A DNA stretch of 64,000 nt from Chloroflexota bacterium (GCA_002722455.1 PBMB01000002.1:62001-126000), one strand, 5' to 3'. Shown: positions 9,647 through 19,259, counted from the stretch's first letter. The notes: generated from the letters alone by a model not told the origin. Program-made: numbers and translations.

Positions 9647-10135
9647 ATGAATATGTATCAAATAGCAAAAGTTCATGATTTGTCAGAAAGTCACCCAGAT
9701 TTCAAAATATTGGCAATGCATAATGAAGATGAAAGATCAGAAGTGGCAACACAAGTTGAAGACTTAACAAATAAAGAATTAAAATATGGAGATTTTGAAA
9801 TAGAGCATGGGTACCTTATTAATAAAGAAAATAAATTAATCATTGTAGACAGAGAAAGCCATTTAGAAAATCTGCACTTGTTTAAAGTCATAGAAAATGA
9901 GTTGGATTTTAATAGTGATAAGATTTCATTTATAAAGAAAAAATCAAAATCTGATATAAATTATTTATTAAGAGATAATCCAACAGGTGAAATAAAATTA
10001 AATGGAAAAGAATACGAAGTATTTGAACAAATGCCAGCAGCTTATGGAGACTGTGCTAATGTGTATATAATTCAAAAAGATTCACCTAAACAAGAAAAAA
10101 AACTTACAACAAGAACAAAAAGAAAAATAAAATAA
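9647..10135 (+). CDS. Hypothetical soluble protein
   Basis: 162 residues, acidic through most of its length with a basic C-terminal tail (KKLTTRTKRKIK). No signal peptide, membrane helix or recognised motif. An AAGGAATTATAAG leader precedes the ATG. It is transcribed alone, with a terminator on each side. Confidence 0.6.
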   Translation: MNMYQIAKVHDLSESHPDFKILAMHNEDERSEVATQVEDLTNKELKYGDFEIEHGYLINKENKLIIVDRESHLENLHLFKVIENELDFNSDKISFIKKKSKSDINYLLRDNPTGEIKLNGKEYEVFEQMPAAYGDCANVYIIQKDSPKQEKKLTTRTKRKIK

Positions 10136-10161
10136 AATATATTTTTATCATAAAAAAATAT

Positions 10162-10190
10162 AAGGAACTCATAAAATGGGTTCTTTTTTT
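10162..10190 (+). terminator. Rho-independent terminator
   Basis: Stem AAGGAACTC/GGGTTCTT allowing two G-T pairs, with a T7 run. Confidence 0.65.
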
Positions 10191-10277
10191 ATTCATAAAA
10201 AAATAGTTCGTGACACTAGTCAAAAAACAACCAACCTTTTATTGTAATGATATTCTATATTTTATATTATTCAATTA

Positions 10278-10306
10278 TTGATTTAGATCAATATAACTAA
10301 TATAAA
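10278..10306 (+). promoter_or_regulatory. FNR-type box overlapping the -35 of the MCP promoter
   Basis: The perfect palindrome TTGATTTAGATCAA (10278-10291) matches the FNR consensus TTGAT-N4-ATCAA. Its left arm is also a -35 element: TTGATT, then exactly 17 bp, then TATAAA at 10301-10306. That placement would make FNR a repressor of this promoter in anaerobic cells, unless a different start site is used. Confidence 0.6.
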
Positions 10307-10349
10307 TGACAACTGAAAAAAAAGAAACTATAAATAGAAGGTAAAAATT

Positions 10350-11978
10350 ATGAAAAACATATCAATTAGACTAAAGCTTTATATAATGGGAATTGTTACA
10401 GCAACTTTAATTTTAATAAGTTTTGTTTTGATAAGTAAAAACGCTTATGAAAATATGTACAATATAAAAGTAGAAGAAACTTCTGTCATGACTGAGAATG
10501 TCGAGAGTTTTATGTTGAAAAAATACGAAGAAGGCATAGAAAATGATTATACAATTGAATATACAAAAAATTATCTGTTAGATGCCGTTAGCAAAATGAG
10601 ATATGACGGTAATAATTACTTCTATATTTTAGACAGAAAAACAAAAAAATTAATAGAGCACCCAAGTAAGGCTTTAATGAAAAAACCGCCAATGTCAGTT
10701 GTGAATAAACAAGGTGTGAAAATTTTTGAAGAACTTTTTAATCTTATAGAAGAAAAAAATGAAGGTTATTATACTTATGAATGGGTAAAAAATGGAGGAA
10801 CAGAAGAAATAGAAAAAATTGTGTATTTTAGAGTTATTCCAGAGCTAGATTTTGTTGTTGTTACAGGTGTATATGCAGATTCAATAGATTTTATTCATAA
10901 TAAGGAAGTTAAATTTTTATCAATCTCATTTGCAGTATTAATTTTTTTGATTGGAATCTCTTTATTTTTTATAGGAAGAAGTATTACTAAACCTTTAAAT
11001 GAAACAATATCGGCTTTAAAAGAAATATCAGAGGGAGATGGAGACTTAACAAATCGTTTTGAAGTTAAGGGTGAAGATGAAATATCTAAACTAAAATTAT
11101 CTTTTAATAATTTTTCAGAAAACATGCTGAAAAAAATAAAAGTATTTACTCCAGTGATAGAACAATTATCAGAAACCAACGAAAAATTAAGTCAAAAATC
11201 AGAAGATATATTATCATCTTCAACAGAACAGAATCTAGAAGTAACAGCAGTTGCAACGGCAATGACAGAAATATTAGCAACAACTTCAGAGGTGTCTAAA
11301 AATGTTGCCGAAGTAGCGGATTCTGTTGTAGCAATAGAACAGGAATTAATAAATGCAAATACTCAAGCAGAACAATCTTACGAATCAACAGAAAAATTAG
11401 ATTTATCATTAACAACTTCTGTTGAGGAAGTAAAAGGTCTTGTTCAAAACACAGAAGATGTGACAGAAGTAATAAATGTAATTAATGGAATTGCGGAGCA
11501 AACAAATCTATTGGCTCTTAACGCAGCAATAGAAGCAGCTCGTGCAGGAGAGCAAGGGCGTGGTTTTGCTGTTGTTGCTGACGAAGTTAGAAAACTAGCT
11601 TCTCAAACACAAGATTCTGTAAAAAGTATTGAAACCGTAATAAATGGAATGAAAGACAAAGTAGAGCAAGTATCTCAGAATATAGAAGATACAAAGGAGT
11701 ATTCAAGAAGCTCAAAAGAATCAGTGGCAGAAACATTAAATGCTGTTAATGAAATCAAAAATAAAAATACGGTAGTGAATGATATGTGTCAGCAAATAGC
11801 AGTTGCAACTGAGCAACAAATAAGCACAACAGAAGAAATAAATATTAACATAGATAAGATTTCAAACTCAGCAAATGAAATCGAAGCAGAAACAAAAAGT
11901 ATCAGTGAAGATATAGAAAACCTGTCAAATGTAAATATAAAAGTAGAAAATTTCGCATCTTCTTTCAAAACAGAATAG
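10350..11978 (+). CDS. Methyl-accepting chemotaxis protein with single Cache sensor
   Basis: 542 residues. A membrane helix (about 9-28), a periplasmic single-Cache domain containing [16 protein letters not shown], and a second helix (about 188-208) lead to a HAMP domain with GDLTNRF. A long cytoplasmic signalling hairpin follows, whose tip reads [18 protein letters not shown]. That tip contacts CheA and CheW in this family. There is no C-terminal NWETF-type pentapeptide, so methylation enzymes would bind directly or through other receptors. Single-Cache MCPs often sense small organic acids; the ligand here is not predictable. AAGGT precedes the ATG, and an FNR-type box overlaps the promoter. 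Confidence 0.95.
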   Translation: MKNISIRLKLYIMGIVTATLILISFVLISKNAYENMYNIKVEETSVMTENVESFMLKKYEEGIENDYTIEYTKNYLLDAVSKMRYDGNNYFYILDRKTKKLIEHPSKALMKKPPMSVVNKQGVKIFEELFNLIEEKNEGYYTYEWVKNGGTEEIEKIVYFRVIPELDFVVVTGVYADSIDFIHNKEVKFLSISFAVLIFLIGISLFFIGRSITKPLNETISALKEISEGDGDLTNRFEVKGEDEISKLKLSFNNFSENMLKKIKVFTPVIEQLSETNEKLSQKSEDILSSSTEQNLEVTAVATAMTEILATTSEVSKNVAEVADSVVAIEQELINANTQAEQSYESTEKLDLSLTTSVEEVKGLVQNTEDVTEVINVINGIAEQTNLLALNAAIEAARAGEQGRGFAVVADEVRKLASQTQDSVKSIETVINGMKDKVEQVSQNIEDTKEYSRSSKESVAETLNAVNEIKNKNTVVNDMCQQIAVATEQQISTTEEININIDKISNSANEIEAETKSISEDIENLSNVNIKVENFASSFKTE

Positions 11979-11996
11979 CATTCGAAATAAAAGCAT

Positions 11997-12027
11997 AAAA
12001 AACCTTCGTCCTTGAAGGTTTTTTTTT
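11997..12027 (+). terminator. Rho-independent terminator
   Basis: Stem AAACCTTC/GAAGGTTT with a 6-nt loop and a T-run after the MCP gene. Confidence 0.85.
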
Positions 12028-12095
12028 ATTTTATATTATTGAAAAAACAATCATTAGATGTATATTGTTAGTTGAAAAACAAAAAAGGATATCTT

Positions 12096-13667
12096 ATGGA
12101 AGCATTAAAAGCAATTAACTCAAAAAGAGGCTTTGATATATTAGAAAAAATATTTTTAGTATCAATAATAACCTCTTTTGCAATATTTTTTTATAACAAA
12201 TCTTATAAATCACTTCTATTTTCAAGTGGAACTTCTTTTGTTCATAATGATAAAATATTTTTTAGGTCAACAGAAATATTTGATTTGGCGATAATAATGG
12301 TAATGATAGTATTACTATTTTTTACAGCAAATACTTTTATAAAAAGTGAATACAACAAAACAAAATTTGAAAAAACAATAGAATCAATTTTTAATAGTTG
12401 TAAATTATTCATAATTAATGAAAAGCTATATACATTATTTTGTGTTGTTTATTATTCGATAATAATGTTTGTAGCATATGATTTAATTGTTTTGTTATCT
12501 GCATCAAACTCAATGATATTAGAATCTAATTCTGTAACCTTTGAACCTTATGATAATTATGGCTATACAATGGATAGGTTGTTCTTTGATAAAATGTTAG
12601 TATTATTTTCTACTATTGCATTGTTTATATTTAAGCCAAGAAAAGAAGTGAATAAAGCTTTCTTGTTAGGCATGGTGTTGTTACCAATATTATTAAGTGT
12701 AGTTCCTTTTTATGATTATTTCTTTAATCAGTCTTCTTTGAATCTTAACTTAAAAATTAGTGATTATATAACAGATGATTTCAAAAGGGGATCAATAATA
12801 GGAATAATAGCATTTTCTTTATACATACTTATAAAAGAAAAAATGTTTGTAAATATTCAAGAAAGCCTTTATAACTTGGGCAGTCTTTTCTTAGGTTATA
12901 TTGTAAATGCTGTTGTTATAGGTGCTGTTCTTATAGGGGTAATAAATGGTTCTTCTCTTGATTATTTTAAAAACAACTATAATAAATTAGATATTAATCT
13001 GCCAAATGGTGAAGTTTATACAGTAGATCAAACATTATTAACAAATGATGATAAAGTATTAGAGTCTTCTGAATATCTGATAGAAGCATACGCTGGATTA
13101 ACAATGCATAATGCTTACTTAGTAACAAATAAATTTTACAATTCAAAAATAAGCACAGAAAGAACAGTGGCTTTAATATCAACAATAATGTTAAAAAATC
13201 TAGAAATAATTACAGAGAACAAAGAAGCTCTTTTAAATAGACTAAATTCTGAAAAAGGTATGGATTCTGCAAATATGGTTAATATTTGGATACAAAGAAT
13301 TATTTATGAAGCAACAGGTGAAGAAAGACAAATACCAGTTTATCAACTTTTAGTGGATAAAAAATACCAAGAAGCTTTTGATTATTATATAGAACATTTA
13401 GCAAATTCAACAGAAATAATCTATTCTACTTATAATAAAGAAAAATCTGAAGGTGCTTTTGTGTTAAATCCATATGGTATAGAAATGTTCGCAGCACTTC
13501 ATAGTGAAGACTTGATAGAAATTGATTTATCAAAAATAAAATCAGAAAAAATAAGAGGCATAATAGAAAGAGAAATAATGCCAAAAGTGAAAACGGATTA
13601 TATAATAAATGTCTCAGATGAAGAAGAGCAAGAGTTAGAGAAAATATTAGAAATGTTTAACATTTAA
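12096..13667 (+). CDS. Multi-pass membrane protein with C-terminal soluble domain
   Basis: 523 residues from the ATG at 12096, chosen because AAAAAAGGAT lies just upstream. The N-terminal half (about 15-290) has six or so hydrophobic segments. The C-terminal half (about 320-523) is soluble, beginning with SSEYLIEAYAGLTMHNAY and ending in an acidic helix. The soluble half has a clear paralogue at 31045-31644, where YLIEAYAGLTMHNA corresponds to WLIESYFGLSMHNA. I do not recognise the family. A terminator follows immediately. Confidence 0.7.
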   Translation: MEALKAINSKRGFDILEKIFLVSIITSFAIFFYNKSYKSLLFSSGTSFVHNDKIFFRSTEIFDLAIIMVMIVLLFFTANTFIKSEYNKTKFEKTIESIFNSCKLFIINEKLYTLFCVVYYSIIMFVAYDLIVLLSASNSMILESNSVTFEPYDNYGYTMDRLFFDKMLVLFSTIALFIFKPRKEVNKAFLLGMVLLPILLSVVPFYDYFFNQSSLNLNLKISDYITDDFKRGSIIGIIAFSLYILIKEKMFVNIQESLYNLGSLFLGYIVNAVVIGAVLIGVINGSSLDYFKNNYNKLDINLPNGEVYTVDQTLLTNDDKVLESSEYLIEAYAGLTMHNAYLVTNKFYNSKISTERTVALISTIMLKNLEIITENKEALLNRLNSEKGMDSANMVNIWIQRIIYEATGEERQIPVYQLLVDKKYQEAFDYYIEHLANSTEIIYSTYNKEKSEGAFVLNPYGIEMFAALHSEDLIEIDLSKIKSEKIRGIIEREIMPKVKTDYIINVSDEEEQELEKILEMFNI

Positions 13668-13668
13668 A

Positions 13669-13693
13669 AAAAAGAGCGATTTCGCTCTTTTTT
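13669..13693 (+). terminator. Rho-independent terminator
   Basis: Stem GAGCGA/TCGCTC with a 2-nt loop, A-run before and T-run after. Confidence 0.85.
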
Positions 13694-13774
13694 CCTTAAC
13701 TATAGAAATCAAATAAACAATAATGCAAAAAGATTGCAATGTGACAATCGCTGACCAAAAAAATGGAGTATTAA

Positions 13775-13858
13775 ATGAGTAAATTATTTTTATTAGATGA
13801 ACCTTGTTTGAAAAAGTATTTTAAAAAACAAAATAATATAGTCAAAAAAATAAATTAA
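13775..13858 (+). CDS. Possible 27-residue small protein
   Basis: Short ORF MSKLFLLDEPCLKKYF... preceded by GGAG about 9 nt upstream and followed directly by a strong bidirectional terminator. This gives a complete start-stop-terminator unit. It is basic with one Cys. Whether it is a peptide gene or a decayed remnant cannot be told. Confidence 0.4.
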   Translation: MSKLFLLDEPCLKKYFKKQNNIVKKIN

Positions 13859-13888
13859 AAAAAAACCTCCCTTCTGGGAGGTTTTTTT
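13859..13888. terminator. Bidirectional rho-independent terminator
   Basis: CCTCCC/GGGAGG stem with 4-nt loop, A-run and T7. It serves the small plus-strand ORF and the convergent minus-strand membrane gene. Confidence 0.85.
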
Positions 13889-14714
13889 AATATGTTTCTA
13901 TTTCTAATACCTTACAATTATCTTTTAAATATGAGATTTTGTACGTATCAAAATCAGGGTATCCATGTTTTCTGGCTAAAAATCTTTTGGTCTCTTCCAA
14001 ATACTCATTAAGGTTTTCATCGTTGCTTCTTTTAATTTCATGTGCATATATTTCATAACTTGGATAATCAATCAAATTTAATCGAATAAATAACCTAATT
14101 TCTTCTTCCAGTAAAATTAAACGTTCTTTGGTTTCTTTTTTGTCTTCTAAGTTTCTTTTTGTCAAAGATTTGTTTTCATTTTTTTCAACATTGTAAATCT
14201 GATGACAAAGATAAATAAGAGAACTGACAAAAGCAAGAGTGCAAATAACACTTAAAGAGTTAAGGAAAATAAAAGAATTCTCCGTGTAGGAGACGTCCAA
14301 GAATACATAAAAGAAAGTAGTAGGTAATGGAGCTAGAATAAGAGTTAAAATTCCACAAAACAGAAACAAATCTTGAATTTCATTTAAACAATCAGTTTTT
14401 TCATTAGGATCGAATTTTATATAGCTTTTAAAAACACAAAAAAAATTTAAAAGGCAAACAAATATAGCTAAGACAAAGTAAACAACAAAAAAAACTTCAT
14501 AATAGCCTCCACCTGATATTTGAGACTTAAGAAATTCATTAAGAAAAAAACAAATAGGAAGTAACACTGTAGCAATTAAAGAATATGAAGCGAGATACTT
14601 CTTAAGCAAATCAATTTTGTTCTTGTCTGTTTTTATTTTATAAATAAAATCTAAATGTTCTTTTTTATCTTTCTTTTCCTTCAATAATTCACTTAATCTA
14701 TTTTCATTATTCAT
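13887..14714 (-). CDS. Coiled-coil/four-membrane-helix protein with C-terminal aromatic motif
   Basis: 275 residues. A charged N-terminal helix (1-36) precedes four hydrophobic segments (about 38-57, 71-95, 116-139, 147-169), then a coiled coil (about 175-215) and a C-terminal helical unit. That unit starts near DYPSYEIYAHEI and ends with RKHGYPDFDTYKI. The G-[FY]-x-[DN]-[FY] motif recurs in several other proteins here. Both ends are predicted cytosolic. The stop lies inside the shared terminator. Function unknown. Confidence 0.7.
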   Translation of the reverse strand: MNNENRLSELLKEKKDKKEHLDFIYKIKTDKNKIDLLKKYLASYSLIATVLLPICFFLNEFLKSQISGGGYYEVFFVVYFVLAIFVCLLNFFCVFKSYIKFDPNEKTDCLNEIQDLFLFCGILTLILAPLPTTFFYVFLDVSYTENSFIFLNSLSVICTLAFVSSLIYLCHQIYNVEKNENKSLTKRNLEDKKETKERLILLEEEIRLFIRLNLIDYPSYEIYAHEIKRSNDENLNEYLEETKRFLARKHGYPDFDTYKISYLKDNCKVLEIETY

Positions 14715-14814
14715 ATTATGCTTCTTTGTTGTTTAAGAAGAAATATTAATATAAAAAAACAATAAAATCAACTTGAAATAAAAATAAAAAAAGATTAAAA
14801 TAATCCTGTATCTG

Positions 14815-14953
14815 GTCGAATGCGAGTATGATAGTCAAAGACAAAACCGAATAGGTATCGACAAAAAATAAAAAACAAAAATATCAATCGTTAACTCAAT
14901 CCGATTGATAAAGCTATCTTATCTTAATCGGAACGAATTAAGGATTAAAAACA
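14815..14953 (+). promoter_or_regulatory. Inverted-repeat-rich leader upstream of 14954
   Basis: This leader has more G+C than its surroundings. It contains GTCGA (14817-14821) and TCGAC some 45 bp on, a perfect 8-bp inverted repeat ATCAATCG (14883-14890)/CGATTGAT (14902-14909), and an imperfect TTAATCG/CGAATTAA repeat just before the SD site AAGGA. It may be an operator or a structured 5' leader. No known riboswitch class was recognised. Confidence 0.35.
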
Positions 14954-15871
14954 ATGAAAAATGTAAAAGTATCAGATCTAAAAAAATACGCAAAAAAAAG
15001 ACGTAAAAACAATTCAAAAATAAAAAATCAATCAGAGTCACTCGATTTGGTTGCAAATGAATACAATAAAAAAAATTGGAAATCACTAATTGATGATTGT
15101 GTTCTTCCATTAGAAGATATTCAATCCGAAAAAATAGAGTTTTCTTTTTCAAATGATATAATGTCAGAATTATTAATAGCCATATCAAGACAAATGTTAA
15201 ATTTGAGAAATATGACATTTTTAAATCAAGATAATGAAATTAATAAACTGAATCTATCTACAGCACATGATGTATCTGATATATTTCATAATATTGGATT
15301 ATTAGCTTATAAAAATAAAAACTTAGAAAAGTTAGAAGAATCTTTGAAAACTCAAAGAAAAAGAATAATAGAAATGGGTGATTTTTTAAATAAAAATAGA
15401 AATGATGTAGTCTGTATAAACATACATAATTGGAATATGGTTTTAACCGCTATGATTTGTGAAATTAAGAGATTCCAAAACAAATCAATTAAAGATAATG
15501 TATTAGAATTAGCTTTAAAAAATTACGGAAGTAACCCTTTAACAAATGAAGATTGGCTTTACGATGAAGAAGAAATAGGCGTATGTGTCAATACAGAAAG
15601 TTTTCAAATAGATATAGAAGATCATGTATTTACTGGTATGGAAATATTCATAAGAAAAGAATCAGACTCTGTAATGTTATATGTAGACGTAGGTGATTTG
15701 TCAGAAGTAGATCCAGAAATGGCTTTAATATATTCAATGGATTTTAACAAGGAAATTGTAGAACATTTAAGCATTACATTAGGTTTTAAGTTTACATTAG
15801 AAGATTTTGACTTCGAAAGAATGAATTGTAGCCATATAGAAGAAGGTGTTTTAGAAATAGAATTAAAATAA
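14954..15871 (+). CDS. Hypothetical soluble protein
   Basis: 305 residues. A very basic N-terminus (KKYAKKRRKNNSK) is followed by an acidic, mixed helix/strand body with no membrane segment. The basic tail could bind nucleic acid or membrane, which is inference only. AAGGA precedes the ATG by about 9 nt. The gene is monocistronic, with a structured-looking leader and a strong terminator. No family recognised. Confidence 0.6.
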   Translation: MKNVKVSDLKKYAKKRRKNNSKIKNQSESLDLVANEYNKKNWKSLIDDCVLPLEDIQSEKIEFSFSNDIMSELLIAISRQMLNLRNMTFLNQDNEINKLNLSTAHDVSDIFHNIGLLAYKNKNLEKLEESLKTQRKRIIEMGDFLNKNRNDVVCINIHNWNMVLTAMICEIKRFQNKSIKDNVLELALKNYGSNPLTNEDWLYDEEEIGVCVNTESFQIDIEDHVFTGMEIFIRKESDSVMLYVDVGDLSEVDPEMALIYSMDFNKEIVEHLSITLGFKFTLEDFDFERMNCSHIEEGVLEIELK

Positions 15872-15872
15872 G

Positions 15873-15902
15873 AAAAAAGCTTCCAAGGGGAAGCTTTTTT
15901 TG
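15873..15902. terminator. Bidirectional rho-independent terminator
   Basis: AAGCTTCC/GGAAGCTT stem with a short loop and T-run, between convergent genes. Confidence 0.85.
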
Positions 15903-15907
15903 TATCT

Positions 15908-16252
15908 TTATAAAAGCAACAAAGCCAATTCATACATTGATATTACAAAAAATATTGTGCAAGCAAACATAAATGCAAAAACAAAAAGACAATCGACTTC
16001 TTCCTTGCACTGAAGAGTGTTTTGATTTTTAATAGGACTTCTGATTTTATGATGAATTTTCTTTCTATCAATATATTTAAGCACATTAATGTAAAGAATA
16101 TAAAAAAGAGTCAATGCTCCAAATGTAAATGCAAAACCTGAAAGAGAATAAACAGAAAAAAGAATGGCAGAAGGTATGAGAAAAATAATTGTTCCTGAAA
16201 TCACTTTTTGAAATACTTTATCTAAATCATAATTTTGTTTTAATATTTCCAT
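15908..16252 (-). CDS. Small multi-pass membrane protein
   Basis: 114 residues. Hydrophobic segments near 19-38, 41-58 and 89-112 suggest three membrane helices, with a basic cytosolic loop between the second and third that contains one Cys. AAAGG lies about 10 nt before the ATG. No family recognised. The stop sits beside the terminator shared with the plus-strand gene. Confidence 0.6.
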   Translation of the reverse strand: MEILKQNYDLDKVFQKVISGTIIFLIPSAILFSVYSLSGFAFTFGALTLFYILYINVLKYIDRKKIHHKIRSPIKNQNTLQCKEEVDCLFVFAFMFACTIFFVISMYELALLLL

Positions 16253-16341
16253 TTATTATTAACCTTTATTTGTTAATCGATAGTTGATTATAACAATAAT
16301 ATTCAATTTATACAATTATTTTAACTTAATAATTTTGTGAT

Positions 16342-16488
16342 CTAATAAACATTTAAAAAAAAGAAAAATGAAGAATCTATTCCAGCTTCAATAACTCTAT
16401 AATCAGAAACAGGAGTGCTATTAGTAATTGAGTTACAAATGTGATTAAATTCACCAGTTTGATTATACCAAATATTATCAAATTTCCT
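16342..16488 (-). pseudogene. Possible 3' remnant of a secreted-protein gene
   Basis: Open frame of 48 codons with no start codon, directly after the stop of the fibrinogen-like gene. Its composition is that of a real extracellular protein (FDNIWYNQTGEFNHICN, later SDYRVIEAGID). A competing frame over the same DNA would give a hydrophobic 34-residue peptide starting at a TTG after AAAGGA. Which frame is meaningful, if either, is uncertain. Confidence 0.3.
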
Positions 16489-16493
16489 TTATT

Positions 16494-17537
16494 TTATTTC
16501 ATCCAAATAGCACCAGAACCTTGTGTTTTCCAACCACCATTTGTAATAGGGTCTTCGGAATAAGGATTACCCCAGAAGCTATACCAAATATGATTAGAAT
16601 CAGAACCACCATTTCCTGAGATAAACGTTCCTCCCAAGGATAACCTATCTTCATATTGACCACTATATCCATTTTGCATATTATTTATAGTAAAAGAGAA
16701 TGGAGTGCTTTGCCAAGGTTGATCTCTATGAGAAGCATAAGTAACAGTGCCTATATTAGACCAAGAATTTATAGAATGGTCATAAAAACGTCCAGTTTGT
16801 CCATTATCATTATTATGATCACCAGGTGTCCAATTCCAAGAACTAGAACTTCTGCTAATAACAATTAAATCACCACCACCAAATGCAGAATTGGAACTTG
16901 TGTTTTCTAATAAGATGGCTTCTGGATTTGTAGCATTAAAGAATTTTATAGCCATAGAACCAGAGCTAGTTAACATATATCCAGTAGATAACCAATTATC
17001 ACTTTCTATAACTTTAGTCGTGCTTGGAACCCTTGCAACTTTTGTCCAACCACCACCATCTCTTGTCATATCACAAACTGCGGTGAATCCATGACCGTTT
17101 ATGGAAATAGGATAATTTCCGTCTTGATTGGTAAATGCAGGATTAAAATCAATAATACCTTTACAACTATCTTCAACATGAGTTCCATTAATAGTAGCAA
17201 CAGAATCAGGAAGTGAAATATTTTGTGTTTCAACCTCCGTAGATAGAATTATTTCTGTTCCACTGCTATAAACTTTCTTTGTCGTCGCAATTCTTTCTTG
17301 TTCTTGATTACAAGTTGTTGTTTGAGTTGCTGTTCTTCCAATATAAATATCTTCTGGTTCAATGTCTGTATTGCAAATTGGAGAATTTTTATCACTCCAT
17401 TCAGTATATTCTGTTACAACTGTGTGTGCTTCGTCTATGTCATAGGTATTATGTTCTTTTGAAATAATAATTTTATAATTATTAGCATAAGCACAAGTAG
17501 CAGAAATAATTACTATTGACAGAATACTTCTTTTCAT
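16494..17537 (-). CDS. Secreted protein with fibrinogen C-terminal-like domain
   Basis: 347 residues. A Sec signal peptide (about 1-18, cleavage near AYA-NN) precedes a Thr/Glu-rich region with Cys residues. A fibrinogen-related domain starts near residue 128 with the pattern SCKGIID...GNYPI, CDM and DGGGWTKV. The C-terminal half is rich in Gly, Ser, Asn, Trp and Tyr, as in lectin-like FReD/intelectin domains, which bind acetylated glycans in many homologues. It probably acts outside the cell in adhesion or glycan binding. Its codon and residue use differ from its Lys-rich neighbours. AAAGGAATT precedes the ATG. Confidence 0.8.
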   Translation of the reverse strand: MKRSILSIVIISATCAYANNYKIIISKEHNTYDIDEAHTVVTEYTEWSDKNSPICNTDIEPEDIYIGRTATQTTTCNQEQERIATTKKVYSSGTEIILSTEVETQNISLPDSVATINGTHVEDSCKGIIDFNPAFTNQDGNYPISINGHGFTAVCDMTRDGGGWTKVARVPSTTKVIESDNWLSTGYMLTSSGSMAIKFFNATNPEAILLENTSSNSAFGGGDLIVISRSSSSWNWTPGDHNNDNGQTGRFYDHSINSWSNIGTVTYASHRDQPWQSTPFSFTINNMQNGYSGQYEDRLSLGGTFISGNGGSDSNHIWYSFWGNPYSEDPITNGGWKTQGSGAIWMK

Positions 17538-17625
17538 TTTAATTCCTTTTATTTATCTATATAACAATATTATCAATAAATAAAATTAAATCAAAAAAAA
17601 GAGAGTGTGAGGCTTTATTTTTATT

Positions 17626-18366
17626 TTAATTATTGATCATTTCCATATTTTTTATTTCTTCTCGATTTTTTTGATTTTCGTATTTACTAATTTCATAATC
17701 CATATATTTGTTAAAACCTTCTTGGTTTAACAAAATTGCTTTCATTCTGGATATTTCTTTTACAGTATGTTGATAATCTTTTTTAAGACAAATATTTTCT
17801 AGGTAATGAGCAGTATCAATGTCAGAAATTGTTTCTATTTCTTTTTTTATAATAGAAAGTTCCTTTTTAATTTTTTTATCTTTGTTGTTCTCTTTATGTT
17901 TTTCATTCTTAAGCTTCAAAAAAAAGCAAATGAAAAGATTGATAAGGAACATAATAGACAAGATAGAAAATAAATTAGAATACATATTTGAATAAATTTC
18001 TGGTGTTTTTAAATCAATCCCAAATAGAAAAAAAAGAGAAAGTCCAACAAACATTGAAAGAAACCAACAACCAAGGTAAAAAATAGCAATAGGTAATACG
18101 ACATCACTTTCTGCTATATCTTCTTTAAAAATTCTAGGTATTAAGAAATAATGTGTCGAAAAAACAAAATAACTTGCTGCAAAAATCACAGTAAAATCTG
18201 GTCTATTGTTAAAATTAACAAGGAATAAATAGATAACTGTAAAAACAAAAGAAATGGCGAGACTATAATTAATGTTTTTATTTTTTTGATCATAATTGGA
18301 TTTCTTTAAAATGCTTGTTAAATCGTTAAACTCAGATAATCTTTTCAGATTTTTTAATTCGGTCAT
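17626..18366 (-). CDS. Coiled-coil/four-membrane-helix protein with aromatic motif
   Basis: 246 residues. A short charged N-terminus is followed by four hydrophobic segments (about 32-50, 57-77, 87-117, 130-152), a Lys/Glu-rich coiled coil (about 155-180) and a C-terminal helical unit. That unit contains AHYLENI and the motif EGFNKYMDYEISKY. Its ATG overlaps the stop of the upstream gene (TAATG), so the two are cotranscribed and translationally coupled, which hints that the products work together. Function unknown. Confidence 0.7.
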   Translation of the reverse strand: MTELKNLKRLSEFNDLTSILKKSNYDQKNKNINYSLAISFVFTVIYLFLVNFNNRPDFTVIFAASYFVFSTHYFLIPRIFKEDIAESDVVLPIAIFYLGCWFLSMFVGLSLFFLFGIDLKTPEIYSNMYSNLFSILSIMFLINLFICFFLKLKNEKHKENNKDKKIKKELSIIKKEIETISDIDTAHYLENICLKKDYQHTVKEISRMKAILLNQEGFNKYMDYEISKYENQKNREEIKNMEMINN

Positions 18367-19154
18367 TAAGCATTCTCCATACTAATAAAAAGGGATTCTT
18401 GTGCTTTTTCAGCTTGCATACTCACAAAACTTTTGTAATTATTTTCTTTTGCAAATTTATCACATAGAGATTTAAGCTCTAAATATTCTAAATTTAATTC
18501 GGAATCTAAAATTGATAAATAATTATAATCTTGAAAAAAAACAGCAGAGTCTTTTATTTCTTTTAACAATAAATTCTTTTTTTCTAAATTAGCATTGATT
18601 TCATTTTTGATTTCATTTTTTGCTTTTTCTACATTAGAAATTTTGTAATTTGAAAATAAGTCTTTAGAAAAATCGATAAGCCAAGTAAAAAAAGCAGAAT
18701 AAGCAAAAATAACCAATGCTGTTGAGCCTGAACTGACTAAGTTGATATTAAAAAAATAAAGAAGAGAAACATCCATGAAAACTAAAACTAATCCATAAGC
18801 TAACCCAACGAGGAAAGAGAAACAACTCCCTAAAACAAAGTCGTCGAGATTATATGAAAATATTTTATTAACTTTAAAGTTGGCTTTTTGTAAAAAAAGT
18901 GCAGAACCAGAAAAAAACACAAACAAAAAAGCAGAAGCAGATTCTATTATAGATATACCATTTAAATCTAATACATACAAAAATAAAACAAATAAAGAAT
19001 AAGGAATCATTGAAGATAAATAAACAGAAATACCGTCAAAAAAAACTTTCTTTATTTCTTTAACGTTCTCTAATTCAGTTTTTTTATTAGCTATTTCTAT
19101 TTCAATGGAAGCAATTGCACTATTACTTTCTATTAATTTTTCTTTTGAAATCAT
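18366..19154 (-). CDS. Coiled-coil/four-membrane-helix protein with aromatic motif
   Basis: 262 residues, first gene of a coupled pair with 17626-18366. An N-terminal coiled coil (about 1-35) precedes four hydrophobic segments and a second coiled coil (about 175-205, KNEIKNEINANLEKKNLL). The C-terminal unit reads DYNYLSILDSEL and then KENNYKSFVSM. AAGGTGAC precedes the ATG. The likely topology has both termini in the cytosol. Function unknown. Confidence 0.7.
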   Translation of the reverse strand: MISKEKLIESNSAIASIEIEIANKKTELENVKEIKKVFFDGISVYLSSMIPYSLFVLFLYVLDLNGISIIESASAFLFVFFSGSALFLQKANFKVNKIFSYNLDDFVLGSCFSFLVGLAYGLVLVFMDVSLLYFFNINLVSSGSTALVIFAYSAFFTWLIDFSKDLFSNYKISNVEKAKNEIKNEINANLEKKNLLLKEIKDSAVFFQDYNYLSILDSELNLEYLELKSLCDKFAKENNYKSFVSMQAEKAQESLFISMENA

Positions 19155-19259
19155 ACGTCACCTTAAAAATATGGCTTATTATATCAAAAACAAAGAAGAA
19201 GGTAAACAAAAACTTGTTTTTTTGCTTAAATTGTTATAGTTTATCGAAAGAGGTGTTTA

